From: Rhopalosiphum padi
Taxonomy: Eukaryota; Arthropoda; Insecta; Hemiptera; Aphididae
DNA: 64,000 bases
Assembly: GCF_020882245.1 (NCBI RefSeq)
Contig: NC_083600.1
Coordinates: 20,274,001-20,338,000 of the forward strand
Direction: 5' to 3'
Positions 39,501-52,741 of the stretch are shown here, piece after piece (positions within the stretch are counted from its first letter, which is position 1; every line of letters starts with the position of its first letter). The translations under genes and the position numbers were made by a program. The notes beneath the pieces were generated by a model that saw nothing but the letters and a program-made list of their open reading frames with translations, had not been told where the DNA came from and made no database searches.

Positions 39501-42424
39501 ACTATTTTTACTTATAGGGTGATCATACTTGTTGATGGGAATTATTATTTTTTCTTTCATTGATTATATACCTGAAATTAGTTTGATTACTATTTACTAT
39601 TAAATACAATTCCAACAATCAAAATATACTAAAACAAAAAGGTTAAAAACTATAGGTGACACTAGATGGTGGTCTAAAGATAATATGTCTCCTTATATAG
39701 AATATATAAACACTAAATCATTCACAGATTGCTTTATATGTTGAAGTTATGATTTCAATGTATATCATTGAGTATTGTCTCCAGTACACAGTTAAAAATG
39801 TATCAGGTATGAATATTTAAAAAGCATATTATGTAATGATTGAAAATACAGTAGAACAATTAGAGTTATTAAATAGAGATAAAGTGGTATATAGATAATT
39901 TTATTAAGACGGTATACATTAAACTGAATAATAAAAACCAAGTAGAAAATAGCAATTTTATTTTAAATTTAATATTAAAAACATATTACCAACATTAAAA
40001 GTCAGAAAAAAAGTAAAATAAATTTGACAATATAAGGGAAGGTGAGTCAATAATTGAACCATATAACAAATTTGTAGTTTTAGTTTAAAATATTGTCATG
40101 GACGGTATAATAAACAGCATGGTAACAGATTTATGTAATACCTATCTCAATATTATTGACTTTATGCTGTTCGCACTGCTTATGACGTATAATATGTATA
40201 ACACTTTAAAATAAGTAGACAATTTTTTAATCCAATCAAGTAAGATCATTTTCCTCAAAGGTTTTATTATCAGATAAAAATATATCTTCCGGATCTAGTC
40301 CTAAGTGGTGGTTATTGGATTAGGAACGAACGCTGTCTTAATCAAACTATTGATGCCATTGCACGTATAAATATATTTTATTATCATATCCTACATTGTT
40401 TTCGGAAAGACGAGTCAACTATATTATTACATACCTTTCCTTTGTTGATTATGAAGAACGTGTCTCCCCGGGCACCTTGTCTGATTATGTAGTCTCCGGC
40501 ATTGTAGAACGTCTAAAAAATGTAAATAAAAAAATAATAAAACGTGTATTTAGTATAATATGATAATTTATTTTACCTCTTCCAAAACGTCCGAAATCTT
40601 TATAAGCGTTTCTTCGGGCAAGTCTTTGAATATTGGAACACTGAAAACACAATATTAAGATAAATCCGATCGTTTACTATTACTTGGCAACATGGGAAAT
40701 CTAAAATCTTACCTCTTGAGGAAATCGGTATATTCCGTTTGTCTTATGAGTCCAGTCCTCATCATAATTGTTTGGAAGCATTGTCGTTCGATCGCCCATA
40801 GCTTACAGTCCGTAGCAGCTGGGAAAAGAAAAATTGATGAATTAATTATGTACGGTAATTTGCAATATTTATATATATACATAGAATATAATTCTAAAGG
40901 TAATTTATTTTTTATAATATTGTTGTTGAAAAAGGTTTTACACAACGTGAGGAAGAAGATAAATGCTGTTTCGTTATCTGCAGTTATTAATAACCAATAA
41001 AAAAATGCACAAACACAAAACGTCACCGTGACCAGAGGTCTGTACAACTGATGAAAAACACGAGTCCACATTACTGCGAAAGCGAAGTCCGTACTGGACT
41101 CGTGTTTGTCATTCATCTAATATATTATTGAATGAAATGGCCAGTGATCAAAACAAACATAACGAAAACAATTAGCTAGGCGTTTAATTATGCCAATTGA
41201 AATGATTTAGCAATGTATTGCTGCGATGATGCATTATAATGTGATCATGGGCTGACGTGAATAAATTGCACTTGTAAAATATTTTTGATTAAAGTAGAAT
41301 AATATAATTAAATATCTTTTAAAATAATAATGCTAATTTATAAAAATTTGGTTTTAAACTAATATATTGTAAAGTTATAAAAATCTTTATTTATTAATAA
41401 ACATGAAGTAAAAATGCAAAAAGAAGATAATAATTAGTTATGAATAATTTCTTATTCCTATTAAAGCTATTAATATGCAATACAAATTGGCCAGTTTTTT
41501 TTTTTAAGAAAGTGAAAATATAGTATTGTTACTTATCGCATAAATATTACTTACAATATATTATTATAGTTAAGTCTAAAAATTTTGAGAATACATCTCA
41601 ACAATGTTATTTTAATACAACTATTATTTTATTTAATACTGGTATGTCTTTAAAGTATGATAGATAGATACCTAGTAGGTAAATGTACGAGTTTTCAGTA
41701 GCATTATCTAGTTGTATTTGTAGTAAATTAAAATAATAATAGCGATTGTCACTTAAAAATCGAAAGTTGATATTTCCGTCTTCCACTTGTTAAATAAGAG
41801 AGGGAATATTTTGAAAAATACACTCTAATATACGAAGTGTGGTCTAAACTCTAAATTAATTTAAAAAAAAATCAGAAACATTCATTAGCAACTAAAAAGA
41901 ATATCTATACACATATAGAACACTCTGTATATAAACAGCTATACAAGTGTAGTTGAATGGTTTGATTCTACTACATAAGTGGTGGGGCTTGCCCCGAACC
42001 TACTTGAGAATCAGTTAAATTAAAAGAGTATTAGAATAGAGTGATGGTAAAAACTTGAGCTGGGAATCAGGGATTTTTAAACGACAATCGTGAAATTGTT
42101 TCAATTAAAAATTAAAATGTATTGGTATTTTCCTCTATTATATTATAATAACTTATTTCTTTAAAATTAAGAAGTATTGGTAATTAAAAATTTGACCCAT
42201 CATTACCAATGACAATATTTTTGTAGTACATAAGTTGTTAGTGTGATTTTATAATTGTTTTAAGTGCAAAAATAATAAAATAAGTATACACTGTATACTG
42301 TATACTATACCTTTAATAGTGGCAGTACGCTTGCAGTTGTATAAAATAGCCAACTCTCCGAACACTTTTCCAGAAGTCATAGTACTAAGATATTTGTTTT
42401 CTCTGCTCACCTCCACTCGTCCCT
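34789..42424 (-). CDS. for: cGMP-dependent protein kinase, foraging type (5' exons missing)
   Basis: Serine/threonine kinase activated by cGMP. Thirteen exons read on the minus strand: 42424-42311, 40818-40713, 40640-40577, 40512-40435, 39208-39114, 38930-38781, 38130-37980, 37876-37713, 37436-37259, 37190-37061, 36321-36195, 35067-35026 and 34954-34789. All phases agree; about 521 residues result. Order: end of nucleotide domain A (GKVFGELAILYNC.RTAT), nucleotide domain B (IIRQGARGDTF, GEKALQG..LRTAN), then kinase: LGVGGFGRVELV, FALKQMKK, IIYRDLKPEN, VDFGFAKK, GTPEYVAPE, and C-terminus PPPDDNSGWDVNF. The closest relative known to me is the fly foraging kinase. The first exon here starts inside domain A with phase 1, so at least the leucine zipper, autoinhibitory segment and half of domain A lie further upstream and were not found. 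The C-lobe loop after PAERL is 8 residues short. Confidence 0.95.
35026..35067 (-). CDS. for: 42-bp PKG exon with shortened AGC C-lobe loop
   Basis: The exon encodes DNPAERLTEVQKHK. In other PKGs and in AGC kinases generally, ERL is followed by G plus several residues before E(I/V)xxHxW/F. Here the two parts are adjacent in one genomic exon, so no splicing choice can restore the missing residues. Splice sites are TTTCAG|AGAT and ATAA|GTAAGA. Confidence 0.85.
35068..36194 (-). other. PKG intron with coding-like remnant
   Basis: 1.1 kb intron. At about 35235-35385 the minus strand reads for roughly 38 codons without a stop (..ISEYSLPKCFDGLKSANRS..) and is less AT-rich than its surroundings. 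It may be a transposon or pseudogene fragment; no family recognised. Confidence 0.3.
36499..36524. repeat. (TA)n microsatellite
   Basis: About 13 TA units in the PKG intron 36322-37060. The rest of this 0.74 kb intron is AT-rich and without features. Confidence 0.9.
38931..39037 (-). CDS. for: Possible alternative N-terminus of a short PKG isoform
   Basis: Inside the 183-bp intron between PKG exons 39208-39114 and 38930-38781, an ATG at 39037-39035 (GACATGGCGGCGG) opens a frame of 35 codons that runs without a stop through the acceptor into exon 38930-38781 in the PKG frame (..YFYSDDLRTAN). It starts with five alanines encoded by GCG. A transcript starting here would give half of nucleotide domain B plus the kinase domain. 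No transcript evidence is available; it could be chance. Confidence 0.25.
39209..40434 (-). other. PKG intron
   Basis: 1.2 kb GT-AG intron between exons 40512-40435 and 39208-39114. AT-rich; nothing recognisable in it. Confidence 0.8.
40819..42310 (-). other. PKG intron
   Basis: 1.5 kb GT-AG intron. It includes a GTGGGGCTTGCCCCGAAC stem-like block (about 41982-42000) of the kind seen in aphid repeats, and CACTCTGTATA near 41921, which resembles the end of the element at 52742. No gene. Confidence 0.7.
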
Positions 42425-43311
42425 CTGAAAATATGATATAAATTAGTAAATACATTAGTTTACCAATAAAAATAATAGAAATTGGCACTTATAATATACA
42501 TAAGTACATAACCAACGTGAGAAATAAAGTAACATATTATTTGGCGTACAATTTGGGCGTGGAAAGTATTATCTATAAAATGTTATTTTCTATAGTGTAC
42601 CTATAATTATCGTCGTTAATAGTTTAAGTCCCCATTATTATGTATATACATAGTTTGTGTGACTAGGTAAATACATTCAATGTAAAATTTGACCGTCAAA
42701 TCAAAGGAAAAAATACTGAAATTTAGTACTTAAGATGACAAATTATTACGTATATATATGTAATTATTTTTTTTTAGCATTGGTCATAGGTACTAAGTAC
42801 TCATGTACTCTAGATACAACGTTATATTATATTATAACGTCACGGCCTTCTCCTCGAAGGTATAATGGTAATACAAGTGATACGTACAACGCTTAACGTA
42901 TACGAAAATATTAAAAACGTTTCATGTGGAGTAAAAGCACTGAAAAAATTACACGCCTGACCTTATTTTTACGTACGGCCGACACACACAACGTGACGGA
43001 GACGATATCTGAACCTGCAGAGTGTATAAAACATATTATATTATATATTGTATACGTAACAGGTGCAATTTGTTGTTGTTTCGAATTGTGTAAAATGGAG
43101 CGCGTGATGCGGTCAGCTTCACACACTGCACACACGAACCCGGGTCGGTCTTGGCCTCGTTGCGAAACCACGTCGTATCCTCTTCATAATATAATATAGA
43201 ACATACTCGTAGTTTGAATCGCCAAATTATAATTATTGCAGAAGAGACTATACAGTGATGATTACAGTGTCCTCTCCAATATATGTGTTAACACTGTACA
43301 TAAGTATATAC

Positions 43312-43572
43312 TCATGAGTTATGGTTTGTTGCTGTAGCTATTATAGAAGAAACTCTCGTCGCGTATATAGAGCGGCCCAGAAAATCGACAGACCTGCACA
43401 CTAAATACGGTGTTGCATGAAAAGTATTATGTTCATACTGTGATATTTCAAACAAACTATAAGCTACTGCTGGGACCGTTTCTGGTGGCGTATCCTGTAG
43501 GGATATCGCACATTTTTCAGAAGAAGTGCGGTGCGAGGGGCTAAAATCTTCGAAGAATTCAACGCGAACCAT
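43312..43572 (-). CDS. Small open frame of unknown function, 86 codons
   Basis: ATG-to-stop frame starting MVRVEFFEDFSPSHRTSSEK and ending ATATNHNS. It is closed upstream by a TAG, and CAGTTCAGTCAGT lies just before the ATG. Base composition is less AT-rich than neighbours. No domain, signal peptide or homology is recognised. It could be a chance frame or a first exon using the CAG|GTCTGT site near its end. Confidence 0.2.
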   Translation of the reverse strand: MVRVEFFEDFSPSHRTSSEKCAISLQDTPPETVPAVAYSLFEISQYEHNTFHATPYLVCRSVDFLGRSIYATRVSSIIATATNHNS

Positions 43573-44274
43573 AACTACTGACTGAACTGACTAGAATACT
43601 ACTTATAAATATGTATAGATAACTGATAAGTATACAGGAAGAGTAGGTTGATTAGTCTCACTATTATACCTGATATCCCCGATAATTATAAACGCTCGCA
43701 TTGAAATATTACTATTATACTTGTATATTCGAATCGAAGATATAAATTTGCATGTTTTACGTGTTTAATCGATGCGGTTCGCGCGAGACGTAATTTAGAA
43801 GGTATCTATACAATTTAAGTATATAACATTATATTCTATTATATTATATATTATAATATTGTTGTCAAGTCTAGACGTAGATAGGTATATAAATGGGTGT
43901 TATACGTGTTTGTTATTACTCTTAGGTAATCTCTGTATGTGTACAGAGTCTCGTAAATAAATAAAAATCATACGCGCAGTGTGCCTCCATATTGTGGGCA
44001 TGTCATAGCATATTTAAAAGAATATATCATTTAACAGTCAAAATTCTCTCCCGTCGACATATTAAACGCGTATAAAGAGTAATATATTAATATTGTACAC
44101 TGCACATAAACGCAACGACGGCTTTTTGTAATACGTGTACACAATGCACAGTTTATTGGACGTGGGCTACTTGGATTAATTGAAACGGGATAGATTTCAG
44201 CCACTTGCAGCAGTATAACATTATATGGACGACCGACCCGAGCATACTCGTTTGTCGTCGCTGGACAAAACGAA

Positions 44275-44279
<5 letters not shown>

Positions 44280-44342
<63 letters not shown>
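44280..44342. repeat. (TG)n microsatellite
   Basis: About 31 uninterrupted TG dinucleotides. Confidence 0.97.
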
Positions 44343-44344
<2 letters not shown>

Positions 44345-45464
44345 TAATGTATATATATTATAATTCATAGCCAATTACATAGCAATTACATCATAATATG
44401 CACTTCTCTATGGTAATGGCCTAGCTGCAGCAGCCGAAGCATCATCATTAGTTAACGCCTTCAATCAATGAGTTTAAGGTTGTTGAGCCCCATACTAATA
44501 ATAATAATATGGTACTCCAATAGTAAATAATTTTTTCACGTATATGATATTCTGGATGATTCGGAGAACGTGGTATATAAAATATAAAAATATAAAATAT
44601 ATGACCTTTTGGCGTTCTATTATGTCGGTTACACGTTGCTAGGCCGTGTTCTTATATATATTTTTAAATATTTTATTATTCACTTGTCCGTTGCGTAAAA
44701 CCTAGACCAGGAACATGCAGGATAAGAGTTTACGTCATACACTGTAAGTATATTGTATTGTGAGAGTACGTAACATATAAGGACAATCACTGCTGCAGCT
44801 ATAGTTGTGACCCAAAGTAAACCATGAAAAAAACTTGATATTTACTCCAATGCACGGAAAACAAGGAATCATAATTATGTTTTTAATAAAAACATAATAA
44901 TATAAACTGCTGTGTGTGGAACGCTTACGTTTGCAATAGGTTTTCAGAATTCGAAGTCATAAATACAAATTTTAAATAATTTTATTTATAAAAATGAGTT
45001 CTATTGTAAATTTGTAACTACTACTTCGTGCTATAATTACAAACAAAATTCGATTAAGTATACGATTTAATCATGATTAAATAAATAATGTATCGATGCG
45101 GTTGCTATAGAGACAACCAAGATAGTATAACGCTATAGCCTATAAGCTCAAATACCGTGCTGGCGGGCTACTATTCTTAAATCATGATCGGTACATATCA
45201 TTTTGCAAGCGCTAAGTGTACAATATTCCAGCTGTTCTAGTTATTGAATTTAAAACGTTCTTATCATAGGTCATCGGGCAGCCATACTATCTTAAATCGT
45301 GGTTATAACCTCGAACCATGGACTAAGATATAAATATAATATCCGTTGGTTAGGTTAGTACTTTAATTATTTTTACTTGACGATTGCAGGCGTCTAAGGT
45401 CTATTCCGTACCCCGTCTTCGTGGCTTGTGCTGAACTTATTACTACATTTTTTTTTGAGTCAGC

Positions 45465-46166
45465 ATGAACAAGCTATTGGACTTCTTGACGTTGCGTTGC
45501 GTCGAACAAAACGTCATTAAACAAATAATAAACGAAAATGTAAGTAAATAATTGTTGAGTATAACTGGTATCTGATACTTTTAATTTCCAATGTATTTTT
45601 AGATTGATGAAGATGTAATATGTTTGATGAATGATCAAGATCCTGAGAAATTGACATCATTATTTCCTAAGTATGGAGATAGATTAGCAGTATTACATTT
45701 TTGTAATCAAAATAAAGTTGCTAACGGTAGAAAGAGTTAAGTGAAAAATAATATAGCTGAAATTAATGTACAATATTTTAAAGATCAAAATTCATCTGAT
45801 GAAGGTATTTTACTATCTAGTTATTTTCTAGTAGTATATAATATAACTATTTATAAACAATTCCTGGTTCATAAAAATGTCTGACGTTACTATGAATTGG
45901 TCTTTGGTTTATTTGTAGCTATAGTTGTTGTTAAATGATATTAACAGTTTGTCAGTTATTGTCTACTATTTTAGTTAAAAATATTTTTAAACATTTTATT
46001 TTGCAGACAAGTTGTAGAAATATTTGTAGATAATGATCATGAATCACTCAAAGATAGTGCAGACTTTTCCGTAGAAAATCAAGTTGTAACATCTTGCTCT
46101 GCTACTAATATAGACATAGGTAATGAAAAGATAGACGCTGTAATTCATGTCACAACGCCATCGTGA
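45465..46166 (+). pseudogene. SAM-like domain gene, probably decayed copy
   Basis: Exon 45465-45539 starts at an ATG (GTCAGCATGAAC) and encodes MNKLLDFLTLRCVEQNVIKQ plus IINEN; the donor is AAT|GTAAGT. Exon 45603-45804 continues IDEDVICLMNDQDPEKLTSL, then FPKYGDRLAVLHF. The pattern (short helices, ID(E/D), L..L, LFPK.GDR) resembles SAM-type domains at the front of multi-copy insect proteins. A TAA at 45738-45740 interrupts the frame after GRKS, yet reading resumes in frame to the donor GAAG|GTATTT. A third piece from about 46012 (VVEIFVDNDHESLKDS) reads on to TGA 46164-46166 only if the AAG at 46009-46011 is the acceptor; the better TTGCAG site puts a stop four codons in. It is either a short one-domain protein or a decayed copy of a larger gene. 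Confidence 0.4.
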
Positions 46167-48392
46167 CACTCTGGTTCAAACTCGTTTCGACTGTTTCCAA
46201 ATAATTCACGTCTTTCTGGGATACTGTATGCAATATGCGTATTATACTTTTACCACAACCCGCACACCAGGGCCGATGACTATTTTGTACAGATTTGTTT
46301 AGCAACGTGTTTCCATATAAAATGACAAACGACAGTTTATTCCATTCTGTTTATTTCACCACTGTATATGTAATAATACTAATAATTACTATAAACACAA
46401 AATATCTTACTCAACACTAAATGAAGAGGCGAGTGTGATTTATTAACCTTTTTCATCACCATTAATTTCAAAAATGTGGATACCGATTATTATAATTTAT
46501 AGTATTTGATTGGTTTACGTTCAAACCATCTCTAAAGCATTTAGACATTTTGAAATTTAATTATCGATTTCCGCTATTTATACAATTTCATAATCAAATA
46601 TAGGTATTTTCAAGTTTATAATATGTAAGAACGGGTGCATAAAATAATTTGGGCAAGTAATGTTTATTAAGAGATAAGTTTGATGATAGGGTACTCAGCT
46701 ATGTTTATAAAGTCATGTATATGTATTATGCGAAATACTACGAGTATGTCTTATATACTTGTACATACTTTTCAACAAAAACAAGCGGAGATTAACTCGA
46801 ATTCGGGAATACTTAACATTGGCTTTATTATACGAACCGATAACGGAGTGAAAGCAACCGCAGCTAAACATTTCAGTTGTTAATAATAATAAAATAATGT
46901 TATGCGCCCTTGTAACGAGTTGGTTTCTACGGGGCGCTATGCTTGTACGATATCTGTGTGGCGGCTGAGCTCGGCACTGCCGCTGCACGACCAAGAGACA
47001 CACACACAACCAACATTATACAGTATATTAAACTGGCACGCGAACACAATCATGTAATATTGCCACACAACGAATAAACAAATTGAATAATGAAGTCATA
47101 ATAATAATTTATAATATAAAATAATTGAACCGTATTTCAAATCAGTTGTACGTTCTCTATCCGTCCCACAGACAGTGTTTTAATAATATATTACGATGTA
47201 GGTACTTAATATTATTGTTACCATTATTACAACACAGCTCGCGCGCGCGTGTGAAAAAATAATAAAACTTTTTGTTTTATTTTTTTTAATAAAGTATTAA
47301 TGTCTTCGTTTATCTCCTCGCCCTTCTTAACTAGATTACTCTATACAACCACACATGCTGCCGTGGTTCGTCCGGGTTTTCTAAACAAACACCAAAGCCA
47401 CGGCGGTCGAATCATTTTTTTTCTTTTTTACACGATATCGAATAAATATGTAATATAATGAAGTGGTGAGAAATACAATCACGTGGCCGTGTGTATTCTT
47501 TAGTTCTATATAATAGCGTACACTATACACAGTAAGCTCGCCGGGCGGCGTACCACTGAAAATAAAAACGCTGTCGAAATCCTGCTCAACACTATTAAAT
47601 AATAATACATATATTATTACATTACATATAATATTATCATATGTAATGCGTACACAAAACAACGGTGCCAATCCCACGTGAGATTTGCGCTCATTAGCAA
47701 GTTTATATATACAGCTACGGCCGGTAGGTATGTTACAGCAACCGTACAACACGCAAGCGCCGTTATTATTTTCAATACCATGATTGTTATTGTTAAATAT
47801 TATGATATTATTGTTTTGTTGAATGTTCGTTTTTTTTTTTTATTTTTTATATTGCAAAACGATGGAACGCGACAGCGCTATAGCCACACCGAACGGGATC
47901 GTCAACGATCGAATTGTATAACGACACAAACAATTCAGAGATAGGCATAAATAATAATAAGTATCGATAAGGCGATAGAAGAAAGGCCATTAACGACAAG
48001 GAGGTTTTTAATACTTAAAAAACGCGTATTTTGGTAAACTATTAGTTACATACATGACCGGTATGTGATCCGTGTGGCTTTGCATTTATACACACGTCAC
48101 TTATTATATTGCATTGCATAATGTACGATACCATATTGTGGTAAAAAAAAGAGTTAGAGTTAGTATTCAGTTATAACTTATTAATAGAGCAAAACCGAAC
48201 ACGAAATTGAAAACTACTAGCCAGCGTAATAAATTTTAATGTAAGTACTAAATATCACACTGTGTTAACAAGCAGTCACAGTGCCAACGATTAAATATGT
48301 CGCATATTGCGTTATTCATTAATAAAAACAAATTAAAAAACACGCCTGATGACAAATCCGTATTACGGTAGTACCACGTTTCACAAAATTAG

Positions 48393-48491
48393 TCATTGTA
48401 ATTTGAGGTGAATTAAAGCACAGGCGTGACCATTTCGATTTTCCTCAGAGAGCCGGTATAGGTCCTCGACGACGACTTGAACAGTTTCCAT
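48393..48491 (-). CDS. Tiny coding-like frame, 32 residues
   Basis: ATG frame beginning METVQVVVEDLYRLSEEN followed by RNGHACAL. It is GC-richer than its surroundings, with few rare codons and an amphipathic helix-like composition. The ATG follows GATATAGGTCC. A frame on the same strand 1 nt out of register is also open for about 41 codons. It lies upstream of PKG on the same strand, so a PKG leader exon is conceivable, but no known PKG N-terminus matches. Confidence 0.18.
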   Translation of the reverse strand: METVQVVVEDLYRLSEENRNGHACALIHLKLQ

Positions 48492-49752
48492 GGACCTATA
48501 TCAGCTCTCATAGCAGATGAAAGAAATCCCGAAACCATCACAAAGTTTTCAAATAATTTAGGTCATCTGTCTGTTTTTTGATCAAGAGGAGAGGGAAGTA
48601 CCAATTAGTGATTAAGTGATTAAAACAAACAAAATACGGCGTAATAACCAAGTGATGAGTTGTAAATCAATAGATGTGTATTTTATCGGTTTGAAAGTAA
48701 ACGTAAAAAATCGATGATTAACTTCCTTACAATTTAAGCCGCTAAACGACAAAGCTATTTTATTTGTTTTACACAAAATTCTCAGATGACCCTAATTTTC
48801 TAAATATTATCCTCATTAATTATTAATTCATAGTTTATTTTACTTTCTTAAGTACTTAAATCTGAGAAACGATCATGAAGCATACTCACTTAAATATCTT
48901 TTTTAAGCAGTCAATTTGAATAAAAATCAGAAATACGGGAAAGTATATAAGTAACTTCCAAATTTTAAGCAAAAAAAAATAATAAATAAATGAATAAATG
49001 AAATATGCGTTTTTAACTCGTAATAACTGCTATTAGTAAGTCCTTATAATAATACTTTTCTTTATAATTTATAAAAAATAAAAACATACAATATTTATAC
49101 AAACATAATTCTGTTATTGGAATAATAGTATTAATGATAGTACACGAAACTAAAAAATTAAAATATCCAATATGAAAGTATTCTCCAAGTGATCGATTAC
49201 ATTTGAAAAAAGTTTCAAATTAATAATAACTATTGTCAATTGGGAAGCTGCTGGTTGTTATAATTATGCGAGATCAGAAGAACATTATTGTTAGTCATCC
49301 TTTTCTCGTGTACCTACTATACACCATCTCTATATTACCTCGTCATAATTTTACTTGATGTTTATTTCTATTTCGTTTTTTTACGGATTATCTATTTATT
49401 ACCCAATACAAATTATTTTGGTTTTATCGTCAGACAGAGCATTTTGGTTATGGAATGAGATGGAGCCTCTACAAGACATAACTCTACCAACCAAGTTTCG
49501 GCTATATTTTGTGGTACGTCTAGCAGAAGTGCAGAATGACAACAATATAAAATGTCAGTGGTGACTGATGACGACTGTGCGCAAGAACGCCGCCACCGGT
49601 ATAGTGACGATCAGGTCATCGATCTCGGCGGTATTATTTTCGGATTCTATTGTCGTACGCGCGAAATGCACAACCGCGGCGGGCGGCGTGTCCGATTTGC
49701 GAACGAGTGAAGCGACGTTGGCCCGCGTGTACAAGTAAAAACCATTATATAT

Positions 49753-49779
49753 TTATTATTATTATTATTATTATTATTA
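49753..49779. repeat. (TTA)n microsatellite
   Basis: About nine TTA units. A similar tract lies at about 28000-28017 and, inverted, near 13355-13377. Confidence 0.9.
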
Positions 49780-52741
49780 CTGTCATCGTCGATGCGATTA
49801 CGACAGTGGATAACGGTTTTCGGCCGCCGACGCCGATCTCCCGCTGTATAGCTGTAGTCTATCAACTACGATGTTAACGAATAACTCAGGAAACCAACCG
49901 TATAATAATACATGTAATAATATTGTTCGTTGATTTTGAAATAGACCATTGATTTAAATTCAACCATTATATTACATAATTCATCTACCTACCGGAAGGA
50001 TCAATATATAGGACTGGAATAAAATGTTCGTGAATGTCGCAACCACGTAAATGGAGGAGATTTCTTTTGATTAATTACCTTTTAATAAACTTTTTTCCGT
50101 GCATAAAATGAATCAAATATTATCTTATTTAATCAATATATTTTGGATACCAATAGGTACTACTGATTATAAATAGTACTTATTTTTATTATTTGCAATT
50201 ACAAATTAAAGTAATTTAGTTAAGTTATCTAACACTGTAACCAGACCGATTATCAAATGTATAAACAGTTGCCTATATAATGTTCCTTAAAATTTAATAA
50301 CTTATAATTCCTTAACATTATCTGTACTCGTACATCTATTATGTATTATAGATGGTAATTTTATCAGTTGTACAATGTACATTATAGTGTATGTATATAG
50401 GTACTAGTACAGTTTTCGAGAAAGGGGAGTGCCAGATTCTTGTTAACTCAGAAGAGCAGAAGAGAGCGCGTATTCGAAAAGGTTTTGAACCACTGTTTTA
50501 CTATAACGACTGAAATACTACACACGAACGTATAAATGAAATGCGAATTGGATAATTTATGAATTTGATTATCATAAATTACAAAATATTGTATGTAAAA
50601 TAAACCGAATAAAACCAAGATGACGTATTACCAGAGGACGGCAACACGATAATAAGTAAAAAAAATATCGAATTGCATCGGTTTGCGATTTTTACTGTTG
50701 CTCGCCGAATCGTTTTCAACCGGAAAACCCGTGCAAACATAACTTTAAGTTCAGCACCAATAGAATAAATCAGACTTTACCAAAGTTTCGTCGCAGGGAC
50801 GATCTTGAGTGAGGGGAGTTGGCACACACACCACGAATCCCATTCAGTTAATTCTTAAATTACACTTTCCGCGGTATATTTATATACAAACATGCAACAA
50901 AAATATTTTAAGTTTCAAACGATTTCGACCTCTCTGTTATCACCGTATGATTTGTGCGCTCGCGTTTGTTGACCTCATCGTCGTCGCGCGTCGCTGTGAA
51001 AATCGTTCGAGCGGGAGACATTAACGCCACCGACGCCGTTTCACGAGACGCCACCGGCGGCAGGTCCGGATCCTAACGGGAGGTGGAGAAAAAAGAAGAG
51101 CGAACGCACGCGTTTCAAATTAAAATATTGTTATTGTTTTAACGCAAATATCGCGATGTTTCAAGGCGGTTGTAGACACGTACGCACAGGCGTATACGGA
51201 CGAACGGAAATGCCGACGAGAAATGCAAGATACGAAACGGCAAAAATAATAATTAATAACAATAATGTTATACATACGTAGACGATAATTATCAAATTTA
51301 ATGTACCGTGTTCGTTGCCGGACTACTGTTCTCTCGACAGTCTCAACGATCGCGCGTTTCAGAAACAATAGTCGCATGCACAATAATAATAATAGAATAT
51401 TCGATAAGTTCGCAATGTTAATATTGTATAAATAAATTTGATTTCCATGTGGAAATCTTTTTATAGAGTATCAAACGTACATGTGCATACATACCTCGTT
51501 AACGGATGTTTGTGCGTAAAAAATCAAATAATAGTTTCAATGTTACTCTAGGCAGGACCGCGTTTCAATACCCATAATAATATCGGTAAAGATTGTACTT
51601 TTTCTCTTAAACAATCACGTTTTGCAATAACATAAATAATAAAAAATAATGAAAACGGCGAAAATCATTTAAAAGTTTATGAATATTTTTAAATTTTTTA
51701 TTCATGGGTTGTATACTCATATTATGTGCGTACAACATTACGCACATGCTACGAACAGGTACTACCGGTTGCACGACAACGCGGCGCAAACACACTGCAG
51801 TTCTTCGATCATTTATCTTGTTATCGTATAATGATATTATGTTATCATCATAATTTATCAGTTATCTACTCGTATACTCAGGCTCGTTCAACACGTGTGC
51901 ATAGTTTCGTGTTAAATGTTATTATGTACATATTTTGCAACAGATATATATAACAATGTCACTGCCGCCGCAATATTGTTATGTGCCCAAGAATGTGTCC
52001 TGCGCGTTTTCACGCACACGACACAAAAATGACGAAAAAACAACATAAATTAATATACTTGTCCGGATTAATGTTAAAACGTGGTTACAACAGAATTGCG
52101 ACTCGAAATCCGCTTGAACGCCATGCGTATCAATCGATATCATATTTAAACGTAGGAAGAAACTGGGGTAAAATAAATATTATATATATGTCATAAATAA
52201 TTTAACAATTGGAAATCTTTTACCGTCAACGGGAGATAGTATAATATTATTATAATTTATAACTGTAAACTGACGGGACGATCACGGTATACAACAACAA
52301 GGTGTGTATTTCGAGTGGCGACGGCGTTATGGTGTGTTTGACGATTATCGGTGACGTTTTTTTTTCTTTCGATCCGTTGATATAGTTTTTAAAATTCGTA
52401 ACGGTGGTAGAATATAATTGGCTCATAGGTGATATTATTTAATCGCCACAGCCATTTTTATTCGAACGATAATAGTAATATTTCGCCCAACTATAAATAA
52501 TAGAGGCGAATGACACCACAATGGCTCGTAAAGGTATCGATTAATTATTATGATTGCTATAACAATATTCTAATAATAATAATAATAATAATATATTATC
52601 ACTAAAGTCTATAATACACATATACAAATCATTTCCTTAAAGCTTGCGTCACAAGTCACACCGATTATCGTGACGAAGGTTAACCGCTTTTACAGGGAAA
52701 AAGTTATTTATCCATTACTGGAGGTTTTTGATTTAAATTTA

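Larger units (their letters stand above)
42425..45464. other. Upstream of the first recognised PKG exon
   Basis: The PKG exon before 42424 must end in phase 1 and encode the front half of nucleotide domain A (a MYP..Y.......EGD.GS.VYV-type segment). I searched the minus strand by eye and did not find it. The region holds a (TG)n microsatellite and a few short open frames. Confidence 0.4.
46167..52741. other. Region without assigned gene
   Basis: A mixture of AT-rich DNA and CpG-rich islands (about 46880-47030, 49560-49870, 50930-51120). Short coding-like frames occur at 48393-48491 (minus) and 49560-49740 (both strands). No repeat ends or RNA genes were recognised. Confidence 0.4.

Noticed and set aside
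44153..44374. Frame encoding a long Thr-His repeat
   Set aside because: It is simply a reading of the (TG)n microsatellite.
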